This document shows positions 49,011 through 57,837 of a DNA stretch of 64,000 nucleotides, piece by piece. The translations under genes were made by a program, and so were the position numbers. Within the stretch, counting starts at the first letter, position 1, and each line of letters opens with the position of its first letter. The DNA lies in contig NZ_CP027116.1 in assembly GCF_003431975.1 (NCBI RefSeq), positions 3,286,001 through 3,350,000 of the forward strand. Reading direction: 5' to 3'. A model generated the notes under the pieces. The model saw only the letters and a list, made by a program, of their open reading frames with translations, was not told the origin of the DNA and ran no database searches. The stretch comes from Bacillus pumilus. Lineage in GTDB: Bacteria > Bacillota > Bacilli > Bacillales > Bacillaceae.

Positions 49011-49231
49011 TGTTCGGTTTGATTTTTATTTCCAATACAGTCATACCCTCTCTCCCATGGGAAATAACCCTCTTATGAAAACCTTCCTTTCAGTATGGAA
49101 CATTTTGGAGAGAGATATTCGATGAGCAGAAAAAGATCACAAAAAGAAAGCTGCACTCACTGGAAGTCGTAAGCACAGCTCATAGTAAAATCATCAACTT
49201 TTGGCCTTTCACGTTCATAATGATGAAGACA

Positions 49232-49477
49232 TCAATGATGTTTTTCGGCCTTTTCTCTTTTTTCGATTTCTTTCTTAGCCATATACAATGCTCCAGCCAC
49301 TAAAGAAATAATATCTAATCCCACAATAAAGTAGGTTTCTGTATAGCCCTTCATGTACGAGGCAAATAAAAGCGCTGCTGTTAACGCAATGCCCACATAA
49401 TGATTATAGGTAACCTTTGAAAATAAAATGACGAGCAGGAAAGGAAAAACAAGTGCAAATATGGCTTTTGTAATCAC
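49232..49477 (-). CDS. csbA: CsbA, small membrane protein
   Basis: This 81-residue protein has two to three transmembrane helices (about 4-22, 27-45, 48-66) and a charged K/E-rich tail. It matches B. subtilis CsbA (TKAIFALVFPFLLV, SYMKGYTETYFIVGLD). Function is unknown. In B. subtilis it is sigma-B dependent; here only a sigma-A-like promoter is visible (49511-49539). Confidence 0.93.
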   Translation of the reverse strand: MITKAIFALVFPFLLVILFSKVTYNHYVGIALTAALLFASYMKGYTETYFIVGLDIISLVAGALYMAKKEIEKREKAEKHH

Positions 49478-49510
49478 AAAAACCCTCCCTCTTCTTGGTC
49501 TACTTCCTTG

Positions 49511-49539
49511 ATTATAGTAAAGATTGGCATATTGAACAA
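49511..49539 (-). promoter_or_regulatory. Sigma-A type promoter before csbA
   Basis: On the minus strand TTGTTC (49534-49539), 17 nt and TATAAT (49511-49516). No sigma-B element (GTTTAA with GGGTAT) was found in the 49478-49758 divergent region. Confidence 0.65.
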
Positions 49540-49649
49540 TTCACAGATTTCAATTTCACTAATTTTTCTTGTTGCTTGAAGACTTTTGATTTAGATATAG
49601 AGAGAAATTAGTGAAAATGTCCCCTTTGTAAAGATGGGTCTTTACGTCT

Positions 49650-49708
49650 TTGACAGTTACATCCAATAAATCCTATGATTAAAATGATAGTGCGCACTAT
49701 CATTTTAA
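49650..49708 (+). promoter_or_regulatory. Promoter of yvkCBA with a 30-bp perfect palindromic operator
   Basis: TTGACA (49650-49655) and TATGAT (49674-49679) are 18 nt apart. Immediately downstream, 49679-49708 is a perfect 30-bp inverted repeat with the core GATAGTGCGCACTATC, covering the transcription start. It is the likely binding site of the TetR regulator encoded at 52381. Confidence 0.78.
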
Positions 49709-49758
49709 AAATAAAGAGACAGACAAACCATTGGCTATTTGGATAAGGGGGCATTCCC

Positions 49759-52290
49759 ATGTATTCAGTATTATTTCATGCGGCTGAAGAATCCGCATCA
49801 CTCGCTGGGGCAAAAGGTGTGAATTTAATCAAATTAAACAACCACGGCCTGCCAGTCCCAGAGGGATTTATTATCAAAACCAACAGCTTTGGAAGCTTTC
49901 TTTCATATCATCATCTGCATCCAGCAGAACAAAACCTTGCACAAAAAATCAAAGAAGCATCGTTTCCTTCTCAAATGGAAACAGAACTTCTTTCGTCCTT
50001 TCAATCATTACGGAAGACTTATCCTTCAGTTGCAGTTCGATCGTCTTCTGTTGCCGAAGATCTCGAAGGTGCCTCATTTGCCGGACAATACGAAACCTAT
50101 TTAAATATCAAAACAAATGAAGAATTTTTACAAGCTGTCAAAGAATGCTGGTCTTCTTATTTTGCAGCGAGAGTAACTGAATATAAGGAAGAGATGGATG
50201 AAAACGAAGAAGAAATGCCGCTCATGGCTGTTGTCGTTCAAGGCTTGATTCACTCTGATGTCGCCGGTGTCATTTTCAGTGAGAATCCAGTATCGGGAAA
50301 AACAAATGAAATGATGCTGACAGCAAGCTACGGACTAGGAGAGGCCATCGTTTCCGGGCTGGTGACACCAGACACATTTACTGTAGACAAAGAGACATTT
50401 TCTATTGAAAAATCACTTGGAACGAAAGAGCTGAAAATTGTTCCCTATCAAGAGGGTGTTATCGAACAAGCAGTAACAGAGGAAATGGCTGGGCAGTTTT
50501 GCCTGAATGATGAACAGTTAGTAGAAATCACGCAAATCACCAAACAAGTAGAAGCACTTTATGGACATGGAGTCGATATTGAATTTGGAATAGCAAATGG
50601 CACATTTTATTTACTTCAAGCAAGACCAATTACCACAGCCCTCCCAAAAGAAGCAGAAGAAACAGCGGGTGCTTCTTTTCAAATGCAGCCAGAAGAGCTG
50701 CAGGATTTCTGGATTTCAATGGACGATCATATGCCTGGCCCAACGAGCCCTCTCTTCTCAAGCCTGATCATCCCAGCATTAAAAAGTGGTATGAAGAAAA
50801 ATGGCGAAAAATATCAAGTACCTGATCTGAATGTAAAAGATATTAAACTTTATAGAGGCCATCTATACTCAGCACCGTCGCTGCCGGAAGCGAGCGCAGA
50901 AACTGCACCAGTTTTTGATGAGAGCATATTTGAGCTATTTCCGCATTTAAGTGAACGTATGTATGAAATTTTAGAGAAAAATTTCTTTCCTTTCTACGAT
51001 AAACTCGATCGCCAAATGAAGGAACCTATGACGATTGAAGAAGCCATCATCGGCTTTGAAGAATTAAAGAATTTTTATATACAAGCATACGATGATCATT
51101 TTGATATTGTCATACCTCAAGTCATTCTATCGGCTATAATCGAAGACATGCTTGTCACGTATACTGGTGATCAAACACAAGTGATTCTGTTTCATGAGAT
51201 GATGATAGGCGTGATGAACAAATCTCTTGAAACAGACAAGATGCTATCTGATATTGCAAAGAGTATCCTTCAAAATCCAGAACTTCATCAAGCATTTATG
51301 AACCATGAAAAAAACCGAGAGCTGCTTTATGCACTTAATCAATCGGAAAAAGGCAGAGACTTCATTTCGACATTAGAGGAATTTCTCCAAGTCTATGGCT
51401 GGCGATCTGTTAAAAGTCATGACCTAACAGAAGAAACATGGGTGGAAAACCCTGAGTTTATTTTAGATATCATCAGAAACAATATTCTGTACCAATGTGA
51501 TTTTGATGAAGAATTTGCCCAAGCCGTTATCAAAAGACAAGAATCATATGAGCTTTTTATGAGTCAAGTAAAGGATGAAGCATTTAAAACAAAGTTTGAA
51601 ACACTTTATCAATTTGCCCTAAAGGCCGCTCATATCCGAGATGATCATCACTTCTACATCGATGCCATGTTAGATGCAAAAGCTAGAATATACCTTTTGA
51701 AAATGGGTGATCTTCTTGTCCAAAAAGGAGCGATTCCCCATCAAGAAGATCTATGGTACCTCTACGATGAGGAGGTACACAAAGCACTCACAACGTCTGC
51801 CACATTCGATACAGTCATCGCACAACGAAAAATTGACATGAAAGAAAATGAAGCCATTCAACCACCAGCTTATATGGGCACCCCAACTGAAGCTGAATTG
51901 CAACAAGTAGAAAAAATGCTTGGTTCATTAAGAGAAAATGAAAACAACACAAACGATGTGATCCATGGAATTGGTGCCTCTAGCGGTATTGTTTCTGGAA
52001 GAGTAAAAGTGATTACCTGCGCTGAGGAATTCTCACAATTTCAAAAGGATGATATTTTAGTTTGCAAAACGACCACACCTTTATGGACGAGCTTATTTAG
52101 AGATGCAAAAGCAGTCATTACTGATGCTGGCGGCATTTTGTCTCATTCAGCTATTATTGCCAGAGAGTATATGATGCCAGCCGTCCTAGGTACCCGAATA
52201 GCGACTGAAACACTTCAATCCGGTGACCTTGTGACAGTAGATGGAAGCAATGGACGCGTTCACATATTAAAACAGCATTCACGTGTCTAG
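49759..52290 (+). CDS. yvkC: YvkC, rifampin-phosphotransferase / PEP-synthase-like enzyme
   Basis: This 843-residue protein has three domains: an ATP-grasp N-terminal domain (about 1-300, AVRSSSVAEDLEGASFAGQYET and LQARPITT), a central substrate domain (about 320-720), and a C-terminal swivelling His domain (about 750-843). The phosphorylated His796 is in GGILSHSAIIAREYMMPAVLG. This is the plan of rifampin phosphotransferases, which use ATP to phosphorylate rifampin. True PEP synthase would have a PEP/pyruvate TIM-barrel instead, which is absent. It is followed by a TetR regulator and an MFS pump. Confidence 0.88.
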   Translation: MYSVLFHAAEESASLAGAKGVNLIKLNNHGLPVPEGFIIKTNSFGSFLSYHHLHPAEQNLAQKIKEASFPSQMETELLSSFQSLRKTYPSVAVRSSSVAEDLEGASFAGQYETYLNIKTNEEFLQAVKECWSSYFAARVTEYKEEMDENEEEMPLMAVVVQGLIHSDVAGVIFSENPVSGKTNEMMLTASYGLGEAIVSGLVTPDTFTVDKETFSIEKSLGTKELKIVPYQEGVIEQAVTEEMAGQFCLNDEQLVEITQITKQVEALYGHGVDIEFGIANGTFYLLQARPITTALPKEAEETAGASFQMQPEELQDFWISMDDHMPGPTSPLFSSLIIPALKSGMKKNGEKYQVPDLNVKDIKLYRGHLYSAPSLPEASAETAPVFDESIFELFPHLSERMYEILEKNFFPFYDKLDRQMKEPMTIEEAIIGFEELKNFYIQAYDDHFDIVIPQVILSAIIEDMLVTYTGDQTQVILFHEMMIGVMNKSLETDKMLSDIAKSILQNPELHQAFMNHEKNRELLYALNQSEKGRDFISTLEEFLQVYGWRSVKSHDLTEETWVENPEFILDIIRNNILYQCDFDEEFAQAVIKRQESYELFMSQVKDEAFKTKFETLYQFALKAAHIRDDHHFYIDAMLDAKARIYLLKMGDLLVQKGAIPHQEDLWYLYDEEVHKALTTSATFDTVIAQRKIDMKENEAIQPPAYMGTPTEAELQQVEKMLGSLRENENNTNDVIHGIGASSGIVSGRVKVITCAEEFSQFQKDDILVCKTTTPLWTSLFRDAKAVITDAGGILSHSAIIAREYMMPAVLGTRIATETLQSGDLVTVDGSNGRVHILKQHSRV

Positions 52291-52380
52291 CTTTACCTTT
52301 TTTGATCATATTGGCGGTCATAGGTTTTATCGGTATACTTACTTTGTTGCAAACACATTCATAATCTGAGGTGAGTATGC

Positions 52381-52953
52381 TTGTTAAAATCTACAAATCA
52401 ACGAATCATTCGCGCAACAATGGATTTATTAACTGAAAAGGGCTATCAAAAAACCACAACAAAAGAGATAGCAACAAAAGCGAATGTAAGCGAAGCGACG
52501 ATTTTCCGCAACTTTAAAAACAAACGCGGCGTCATTGCTGCCATTATGAAAATGAAATCAACACCGACAAAAACCCTAGAAGCAGAATTTAAAGGCGATT
52601 TATACACCGATTTAAAGTTTCTCGGTTCCTATTTCCTTGAAGATTTAACTTCAAAAAAGGAATTTATTTATATCAGCATGCGAGAACCAGCTATGTACAA
52701 GGATTTGACCAGTCACGAAAAAATTTATCCTCAAGAGCTAAGGGAAATGCTGATACAATATTTCAAAAAGATGGGATCCCAGTATCGAGTATTAAAAGAA
52801 AAAGAAGACATTTATGCAGACATTTTCCTTAGTACGTATTTCGGTTTTTTTATTCAACAGCTAGAGCAAGACTTCCAACTCGTTTTAACTCAAAAAGAAG
52901 ATTTTATTGAAACATGCACACACATTTTCATGAGAGGAATTTCTCCCGCTTAA
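52381..52953 (+). CDS. yvkB: YvkB, TetR-family regulator
   Basis: This 190-residue regulator has a canonical N-terminal HTH (about 5-50: RIIRATMDLLTEKGYQKTTT followed by KEIATKANVSEATIFRNF) and a variable ligand domain. It starts with TTG at 52381, with GAGGTGAG upstream. Lying between yvkC and yvkA, it is the obvious candidate to bind the 30-bp palindrome before yvkC and to sense the drug handled by the operon. Confidence 0.9.
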   Translation: MLKSTNQRIIRATMDLLTEKGYQKTTTKEIATKANVSEATIFRNFKNKRGVIAAIMKMKSTPTKTLEAEFKGDLYTDLKFLGSYFLEDLTSKKEFIYISMREPAMYKDLTSHEKIYPQELREMLIQYFKKMGSQYRVLKEKEDIYADIFLSTYFGFFIQQLEQDFQLVLTQKEDFIETCTHIFMRGISPA

Positions 52954-52993
52954 AGGGTGAAATTCTTCTTTTTTACAAAAGGTGGTATACACA

Positions 52994-54328
52994 TTGAGGT
53001 TACAAAAAGAGAGCTTGATTATTTATTCTTTGTTACTTGGAGCTATACTAGTTCCTATCAACTCAACGATGATCGCAGTCGCTCTATCTTCCATATCAAC
53101 TTATTATAATCAATCCATTTCAAACATTACTTGGGTTGTCACGATTTACCTGATTGTCATGGCGGTCACTCAGCCTATCGCTGGTAAGTTAGGAGATATA
53201 TACGGGCACCGCCGCATGTATTTAACCGGAGTGACACTCTTTTTAGTAGGCTCGATTGGATGTGCTTTCGCGCCTAATCTAGCTTTTCTCATCACCTTTC
53301 GATCCATTCAAGCAGCTGGCGGGGCTATTTTAACACCGAATAGCATTGCATTGATTCGTGCAACAGTATCACCAGAAAAACTGTCTAAAACAATGGGGTA
53401 CTTTGGATTTGGTGCTGGCATTGGGGCCGCACTTGGGCCTTTTATTGGATCGATTCTTATTCAGAGCTTTGATTGGCATTCCATATTCTTAGTGAATATC
53501 CCATTTTTGTTCCTTACACTTGTCACCGGTGTTTTACTCATTCCACAAATAAAGCATACACGCTTACAAGCAAAGGTAGATATCATCGGTTCATTGTATT
53601 TAACCATCGGAATTTCCACAATCATTCTATGCACAAAAAGCCAGCTATTAAATGAATATTTAATTTATGGAAGTATAACTTTAATTGTGATTCCTTTATT
53701 CTTTAAACATGTACGGAAAGTAAAGAATCCAATCATCGATTTGTCCCTATTTAAAAACAGTTCATTTACAAATGCGAACCTGTCTATCATGCTAAGTAAT
53801 TTTGTCATGTACGCCATCCTTCTCATTATGCCGCTGTTTATGGAACAACAACTTGCTCTTTCACATACTCAGAGCGGTGTGATTCTATCGGTATTTTCGC
53901 TTTGTATGTCTGTGAGCGGTTTGCTAGGGGCAAGACTTCATCCGAAAAAAGGCGCGAAAAAAATGATTCGCTTTTCTTTTCTCTGCCTCACTTTATCAGG
54001 TATCATGCTCATCACACTGAGTCAGTATCCAACACTACCACTGCTGATCATTACACTAGTTGCAGGAGGAATCTCATCAGGAATTGGTATGACAAGTATG
54101 CAGATGGCCTCTTTAACATCTGTTGATCAAAGCTTATCTGGTTCAGCATCGGGTATTTTCTCTACCTTTCGATATTTTGGCAGTATCATTTCATCAACAT
54201 TGATTGGGATCGTGAGTGGTTTTCAATCTTTATTTATTGTATTAATGGGCGCAGGAATCCTTGGTTTCTTCTTATCTCAACGTGTCAAAACAAAATCCAC
54301 AGCTTCATCATCTGGGCACTCCGCCTAA
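52994..54328 (+). CDS. yvkA: YvkA, major facilitator drug-efflux-type transporter
   Basis: This 444-residue MFS protein has about twelve or more hydrophobic helices, motif A-like GKLGDIYGHRRMYLTG (about residue 70) and the antiporter-type GFGAGIGAALGPFIG stretch. It resembles DHA-type multidrug exporters. The TTG at 52994, with AAAGGTGG 8 nt upstream, is preferred over the GTG at 52982, which overlaps the ribosome site. It shares the operon with yvkC and yvkB, so a rifamycin or a similar compound is a plausible substrate. Confidence 0.86.
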   Translation: MRLQKESLIIYSLLLGAILVPINSTMIAVALSSISTYYNQSISNITWVVTIYLIVMAVTQPIAGKLGDIYGHRRMYLTGVTLFLVGSIGCAFAPNLAFLITFRSIQAAGGAILTPNSIALIRATVSPEKLSKTMGYFGFGAGIGAALGPFIGSILIQSFDWHSIFLVNIPFLFLTLVTGVLLIPQIKHTRLQAKVDIIGSLYLTIGISTIILCTKSQLLNEYLIYGSITLIVIPLFFKHVRKVKNPIIDLSLFKNSSFTNANLSIMLSNFVMYAILLIMPLFMEQQLALSHTQSGVILSVFSLCMSVSGLLGARLHPKKGAKKMIRFSFLCLTLSGIMLITLSQYPTLPLLIITLVAGGISSGIGMTSMQMASLTSVDQSLSGSASGIFSTFRYFGSIISSTLIGIVSGFQSLFIVLMGAGILGFFLSQRVKTKSTASSSGHSA

Positions 54329-54329
54329 T

Positions 54330-54371
54330 AACTCCCTACGCTCTATGTTGATGTAGAGCGGGGGAGTTTTC
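54330..54371 (+). terminator. yvkCBA terminator
   Basis: The long stem AACTCCC..CGCTCTA / TAGAGCG..GGGAGTT is followed by a short T run. Confidence 0.85.
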
Positions 54372-54604
54372 AACATTTGTATCACTGTAAGCTATAGCGG
54401 GTACAGTAATCAAATATTGAAAATCCTTTTTTGAAGATGTAAAAAAGGTATATGACTAGACAAAAAGAATTTTCAGATGGAATTTATCCCCTTTTCCCTA
54501 CCTAAAAGCTATTTTTCTTCTCTTCCAGCAATGATAACTTCGATTTTTTTTCACAATTTTTGTGGTATGCTTTTTGAAAATAGAGGACGCAAAGGAGCGG
54601 AAGA

Positions 54605-55588
54605 ATGGAACGTGTAAAATATATTTTGATCTGTCTATCAGCTCTACTGTTATTCCTGTCAGGCTGTGGAAAAGACCAACAATTTACTCCACCTGCCAGC
54701 TCTCAATCGATCGCTGTCATTTCTCAATTAAAAAAGGCCTCCTTTTCCATAGTCGATTTACAAAAAAACAAAATGATCTCTTCCGTTGATTTAAAACATC
54801 CGCTCACTGATCTTATCAAAATCAACAAAGAAGTCATCATCGCAACAAGTAAAGAAGGTGAATCGCTGATTGAAATTAATTTAAAAAAGGGCACAGTGAC
54901 AGATTATATGGATGTGAATAAAGGGCTGACTTCCCTCACATATGATGCAGCTTCTCACACCTTAATTGCAGCGGATTCACTGAAAAATGTCGTTTATTTA
55001 ATTGATACGCAGCGTAAAAAAATAAAAGCGACTGTGAAGACCGGAAAGTTACCTTCTTCTATGACCCTTTCTTCTTCAGGTAACTTATTTGTTTTAAATG
55101 CAGAAAGTCATACTGTCTCCGTCATAGATATTAAGAAGGAAAAGCAAGTGCATACGTTCTCTGTACTTGAACGGCCTTCTGGTATTCATTTTGATGGACA
55201 TTTTATTTGGATCGGTGGACACGGTAAACCAGGAACCTTAAATAAAAGCATTTTTGCTTACAATCCTAGAACAGGTAAAAAAGAGCGTGAAATGAAACTA
55301 GGCGTTATGCCCGTTGCGTTTTTTTCAGAGAAAAATTCTTCTACATTGTATGTACTTTGTCATGGAGACCATACGCTATACAAAGTAGATACAGAGACAA
55401 ATAAGCAGCTTGCTTCTGTTGAAACTGGTCAAAATCCGAATTATATCACCGCTGATGCCTCATCGATTTATGTGAGTAACTTAGATGACAATTCAGTTTC
55501 AATTATTGATAAACATACATTCATGCTGAAAAATCGACTGAATGTCCCATCTGGACCTTATGCTATCGTGTTGGAGGAAAAGAAATGA
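54605..55588 (+). CDS. Lipoprotein with YVTN-type beta-propeller
   Basis: This 327-residue protein has a signal ending in the lipobox LSGC (Cys21), then about six to seven YVTN/beta-propeller blades (LIAADSLKNVVYLIDTQRKK, LFVLNAESHTVSVIDIKKEK, LYVLCHGDHTLYKVDTETNK, IYVSNLDDNSVSIIDKHTF). It sits at the outer face of the membrane. It overlaps the response regulator by 4 nt (ATGA), so it belongs to the two-component system and may be its accessory sensor. The start is ATG at 54605, with AAAGGAGCGG upstream. Confidence 0.82.
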   Translation: MERVKYILICLSALLLFLSGCGKDQQFTPPASSQSIAVISQLKKASFSIVDLQKNKMISSVDLKHPLTDLIKINKEVIIATSKEGESLIEINLKKGTVTDYMDVNKGLTSLTYDAASHTLIAADSLKNVVYLIDTQRKKIKATVKTGKLPSSMTLSSSGNLFVLNAESHTVSVIDIKKEKQVHTFSVLERPSGIHFDGHFIWIGGHGKPGTLNKSIFAYNPRTGKKEREMKLGVMPVAFFSEKNSSTLYVLCHGDHTLYKVDTETNKQLASVETGQNPNYITADASSIYVSNLDDNSVSIIDKHTFMLKNRLNVPSGPYAIVLEEKK

Positions 55589-56271
55589 AAGAACAAATGC
55601 ATATTTTAATCGTAGACGATGAGTCCGATATGCTTGAGTTAATCGGATCCTTTTTAAAAAGACAAGGCTTTCACATCACAACAGCAAATAATGGAATGGA
55701 TGCCTTACGTCAGCTTGAAAAGGAGCCCATTGACCTTGTTGTACTAGATATCATGATGCCTGATATGGACGGATTTGAAGTCTGCCAGCGTATCAGACAA
55801 ACATCTCAAATACCTATTTTATTCTTAACAGCTAGAGGTTATGAGGAGGATCGAATTAGAGGCCTTGAAATTGGAGCAGATGACTATATCATGAAGCCGT
55901 TCAGTCTACGTGAACTTGCGGCAAGAATTGAAACAACCTTAAGACGAATTAGAGGTCTTTCGCTAAAGCGTAGTAGAATCCAAATTGGCGATATGGAGAT
56001 CGATCAAGATGGCAGACAAGTCTATATCCAGCAAGAGCCCATTAATGTAACAAGAAGAGAATTCGATTTACTCATGTTTCTTTTGCTCAATCAAGGCCAA
56101 GTGTTTTCACGAGAACAGCTCTATCAAAAATTGTGGGAATCACATTCAACGAGCGGCTCTTTAAGAACAGTCGATACCCATATCAAAACACTGAGACTGA
56201 AATTAAAAGGAGCAGAACGGCATATTAAAACCGTTTGGGGTATTGGGTATAAGTTTGAGGAGGAAGAATGA
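55585..56271 (+). CDS. OmpR/PhoB-family response regulator
   Basis: This 228-residue protein has a receiver domain (1-120; phospho-acceptor Asp55 in VVLDIMMPDMDG, Lys in DDYIMKPFS) and a winged-helix DNA-binding domain (about 130-225; RREFDLLMFLLLNQGQVFSR, RTVDTHIKTLRLKL). It overlaps both the lipoprotein (upstream) and the kinase (downstream) by ATGA. The target promoters are unknown; the downstream glycosyltransferase genes are the first candidates. Confidence 0.92.
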   Translation: MKEQMHILIVDDESDMLELIGSFLKRQGFHITTANNGMDALRQLEKEPIDLVVLDIMMPDMDGFEVCQRIRQTSQIPILFLTARGYEEDRIRGLEIGADDYIMKPFSLRELAARIETTLRRIRGLSLKRSRIQIGDMEIDQDGRQVYIQQEPINVTRREFDLLMFLLLNQGQVFSREQLYQKLWESHSTSGSLRTVDTHIKTLRLKLKGAERHIKTVWGIGYKFEEEE

Positions 56272-57704
56272 AGCCATTATCGATTAAAAAGAAAGTGCTC
56301 TTCTTAATCCTTGTAGTGACCGGAATTGTTGCGGCCTCCGCTCTTGCCCTTACTTATTACTTATACCAGCACTTATATATTGATAAACAGATCGATTCCT
56401 TAAGTTTACAAGGTAAGAAGCTGGCAGAAATCTATCACGAACACGGGAAAGATACGTATTTTACCAATAGGATAAAATGGACAAACGAATCAAGTGAAGC
56501 GAATATTATTTTCACAGATGACCCAATGGAGCTTTCAAGTGGACTTCCTTTTGATACGAACACAAATGATAATCTCATCACGTTCAAGGAACGCCAAAAG
56601 CTTCTTCAAGGGGAAACCGTCGTGTTAATTAGAGAACATCCACAGTTTCATCAAGATATTCTCGGCATCGCCATCCCTGTTTTCTCAAACAAAGATGAGC
56701 TTGCGGGGACCATTTTTCTATCCATGCCCTTATCAGATGTGTATGAACCTTTTGTCCAAATCAGATTAACACTTGGCATATCCATTTTATTAATCCTGCT
56801 CCTTATTTTCCTTATCGGCTATAAGAGCTCCAATAAAGTCGTGCGGACAATTAATCAAATGAAAGAAATTGCAATGGAAATGGAATCTGGTGATTTTTCC
56901 AAACGCATGGCTGTGACGAAAAATGGAGATGAGTTAAACCAGCTTAGCCGCTCCTTTAATAAACTGTCTTCCAGCCTCGAAAAAGTGGAACAGCACCGGA
57001 GAGAATTTCTGGCGAATGTCTCTCATGAACTTAGAACTCCGCTAAGTTATATGAAAGGTTATGCTGAAGGAATTGAAGAGGGCATTATTGACCAAAAGAA
57101 AGGCATGCAGATTATTCAAGACGAATCCACACGATTAAGCAGGCTCGTACATGACCTTCTTGATCTCGCGCAGTTAGAGGGGGAATCTTACCCACTAACG
57201 ATGGAGCCGATCGTTTTTGCACAAGTCATTCATGATGTTCTTGATCAAATGACATTCATTGCTAGTCAAAAGGGAATCTCTTTCAACCGAGTACTCGAAG
57301 AGGATTGTATTATATATGGTGATAGCGATCGTCTTCAGCAAGTCGTTCGTAATTTATTGGACAATGCCATCCATTACACGCCATCAGGAAAATCAATTTC
57401 AATTGAATTATTCGTTCACCAAAACACTGCTGAATTGAGAATCTCAGATGAAGGCAGCGGTATTCCAAAAGAAGATCTTCCTCATGTTTCTGAGCGTTTT
57501 TATCGAGTGAATAAAGCCCGCACAAGAAAAGATGGTGGTTCTGGTCTTGGACTAGCCATTGTTTATCAAATTATTAAAAAACATCACGGTACGTTCGATC
57601 TTCAATCTGAACAAGGAATAGGTACGACCGCTATCATACAATTACCAAGTGTAGAGAGCACTGAAAATCCGCCTTTCTCACCACAAAATAAGATGACACC
57701 TTAA
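56268..57704 (+). CDS. Sensor histidine kinase (HAMP, HisKA, HATPase)
   Basis: This 478-residue kinase has TM1 (about 10-32), an extracellular sensor region (about 33-165), TM2 (about 168-188), HAMP (about 190-242), HisKA with phospho-acceptor His253 (FLANVSHELRTPLSYMKGY) and HATPase_c (about 345-460: NLLDNAIHYTP, DEGSGIPKEDL, GGSGLGLAIVYQII). It overlaps the response regulator by 4 nt and is followed by a terminator. Confidence 0.93.
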   Translation: MKPLSIKKKVLFLILVVTGIVAASALALTYYLYQHLYIDKQIDSLSLQGKKLAEIYHEHGKDTYFTNRIKWTNESSEANIIFTDDPMELSSGLPFDTNTNDNLITFKERQKLLQGETVVLIREHPQFHQDILGIAIPVFSNKDELAGTIFLSMPLSDVYEPFVQIRLTLGISILLILLLIFLIGYKSSNKVVRTINQMKEIAMEMESGDFSKRMAVTKNGDELNQLSRSFNKLSSSLEKVEQHRREFLANVSHELRTPLSYMKGYAEGIEEGIIDQKKGMQIIQDESTRLSRLVHDLLDLAQLEGESYPLTMEPIVFAQVIHDVLDQMTFIASQKGISFNRVLEEDCIIYGDSDRLQQVVRNLLDNAIHYTPSGKSISIELFVHQNTAELRISDEGSGIPKEDLPHVSERFYRVNKARTRKDGGSGLGLAIVYQIIKKHHGTFDLQSEQGIGTTAIIQLPSVESTENPPFSPQNKMTP

Positions 57705-57706
57705 CA

Positions 57707-57737
57707 CAAAACAGCTCTTTTTTTCTAGAGCTGTTTT
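57707..57737 (+). terminator. Terminator after the sensor kinase
   Basis: The stem AAAACAGCTCT/AGAGCTGTTTT with a short loop. Confidence 0.85.
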
Positions 57738-57837
57738 TATTCAACAGAAAAATAAAGAATTGTCCTTTTTTATTAACAATTTATTCATATTTGCTTGTTA
57801 CACTTTTTTCAAGTTAAGAAAAAGGAGTGATAAGCTG

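Noticed and set aside
49759..52290. Annotation of yvkC as phosphoenolpyruvate synthase
   Set aside because: The central PEP/pyruvate-binding TIM barrel is not seen, and the ATP-grasp and His-swivel order fits rifampin phosphotransferases.
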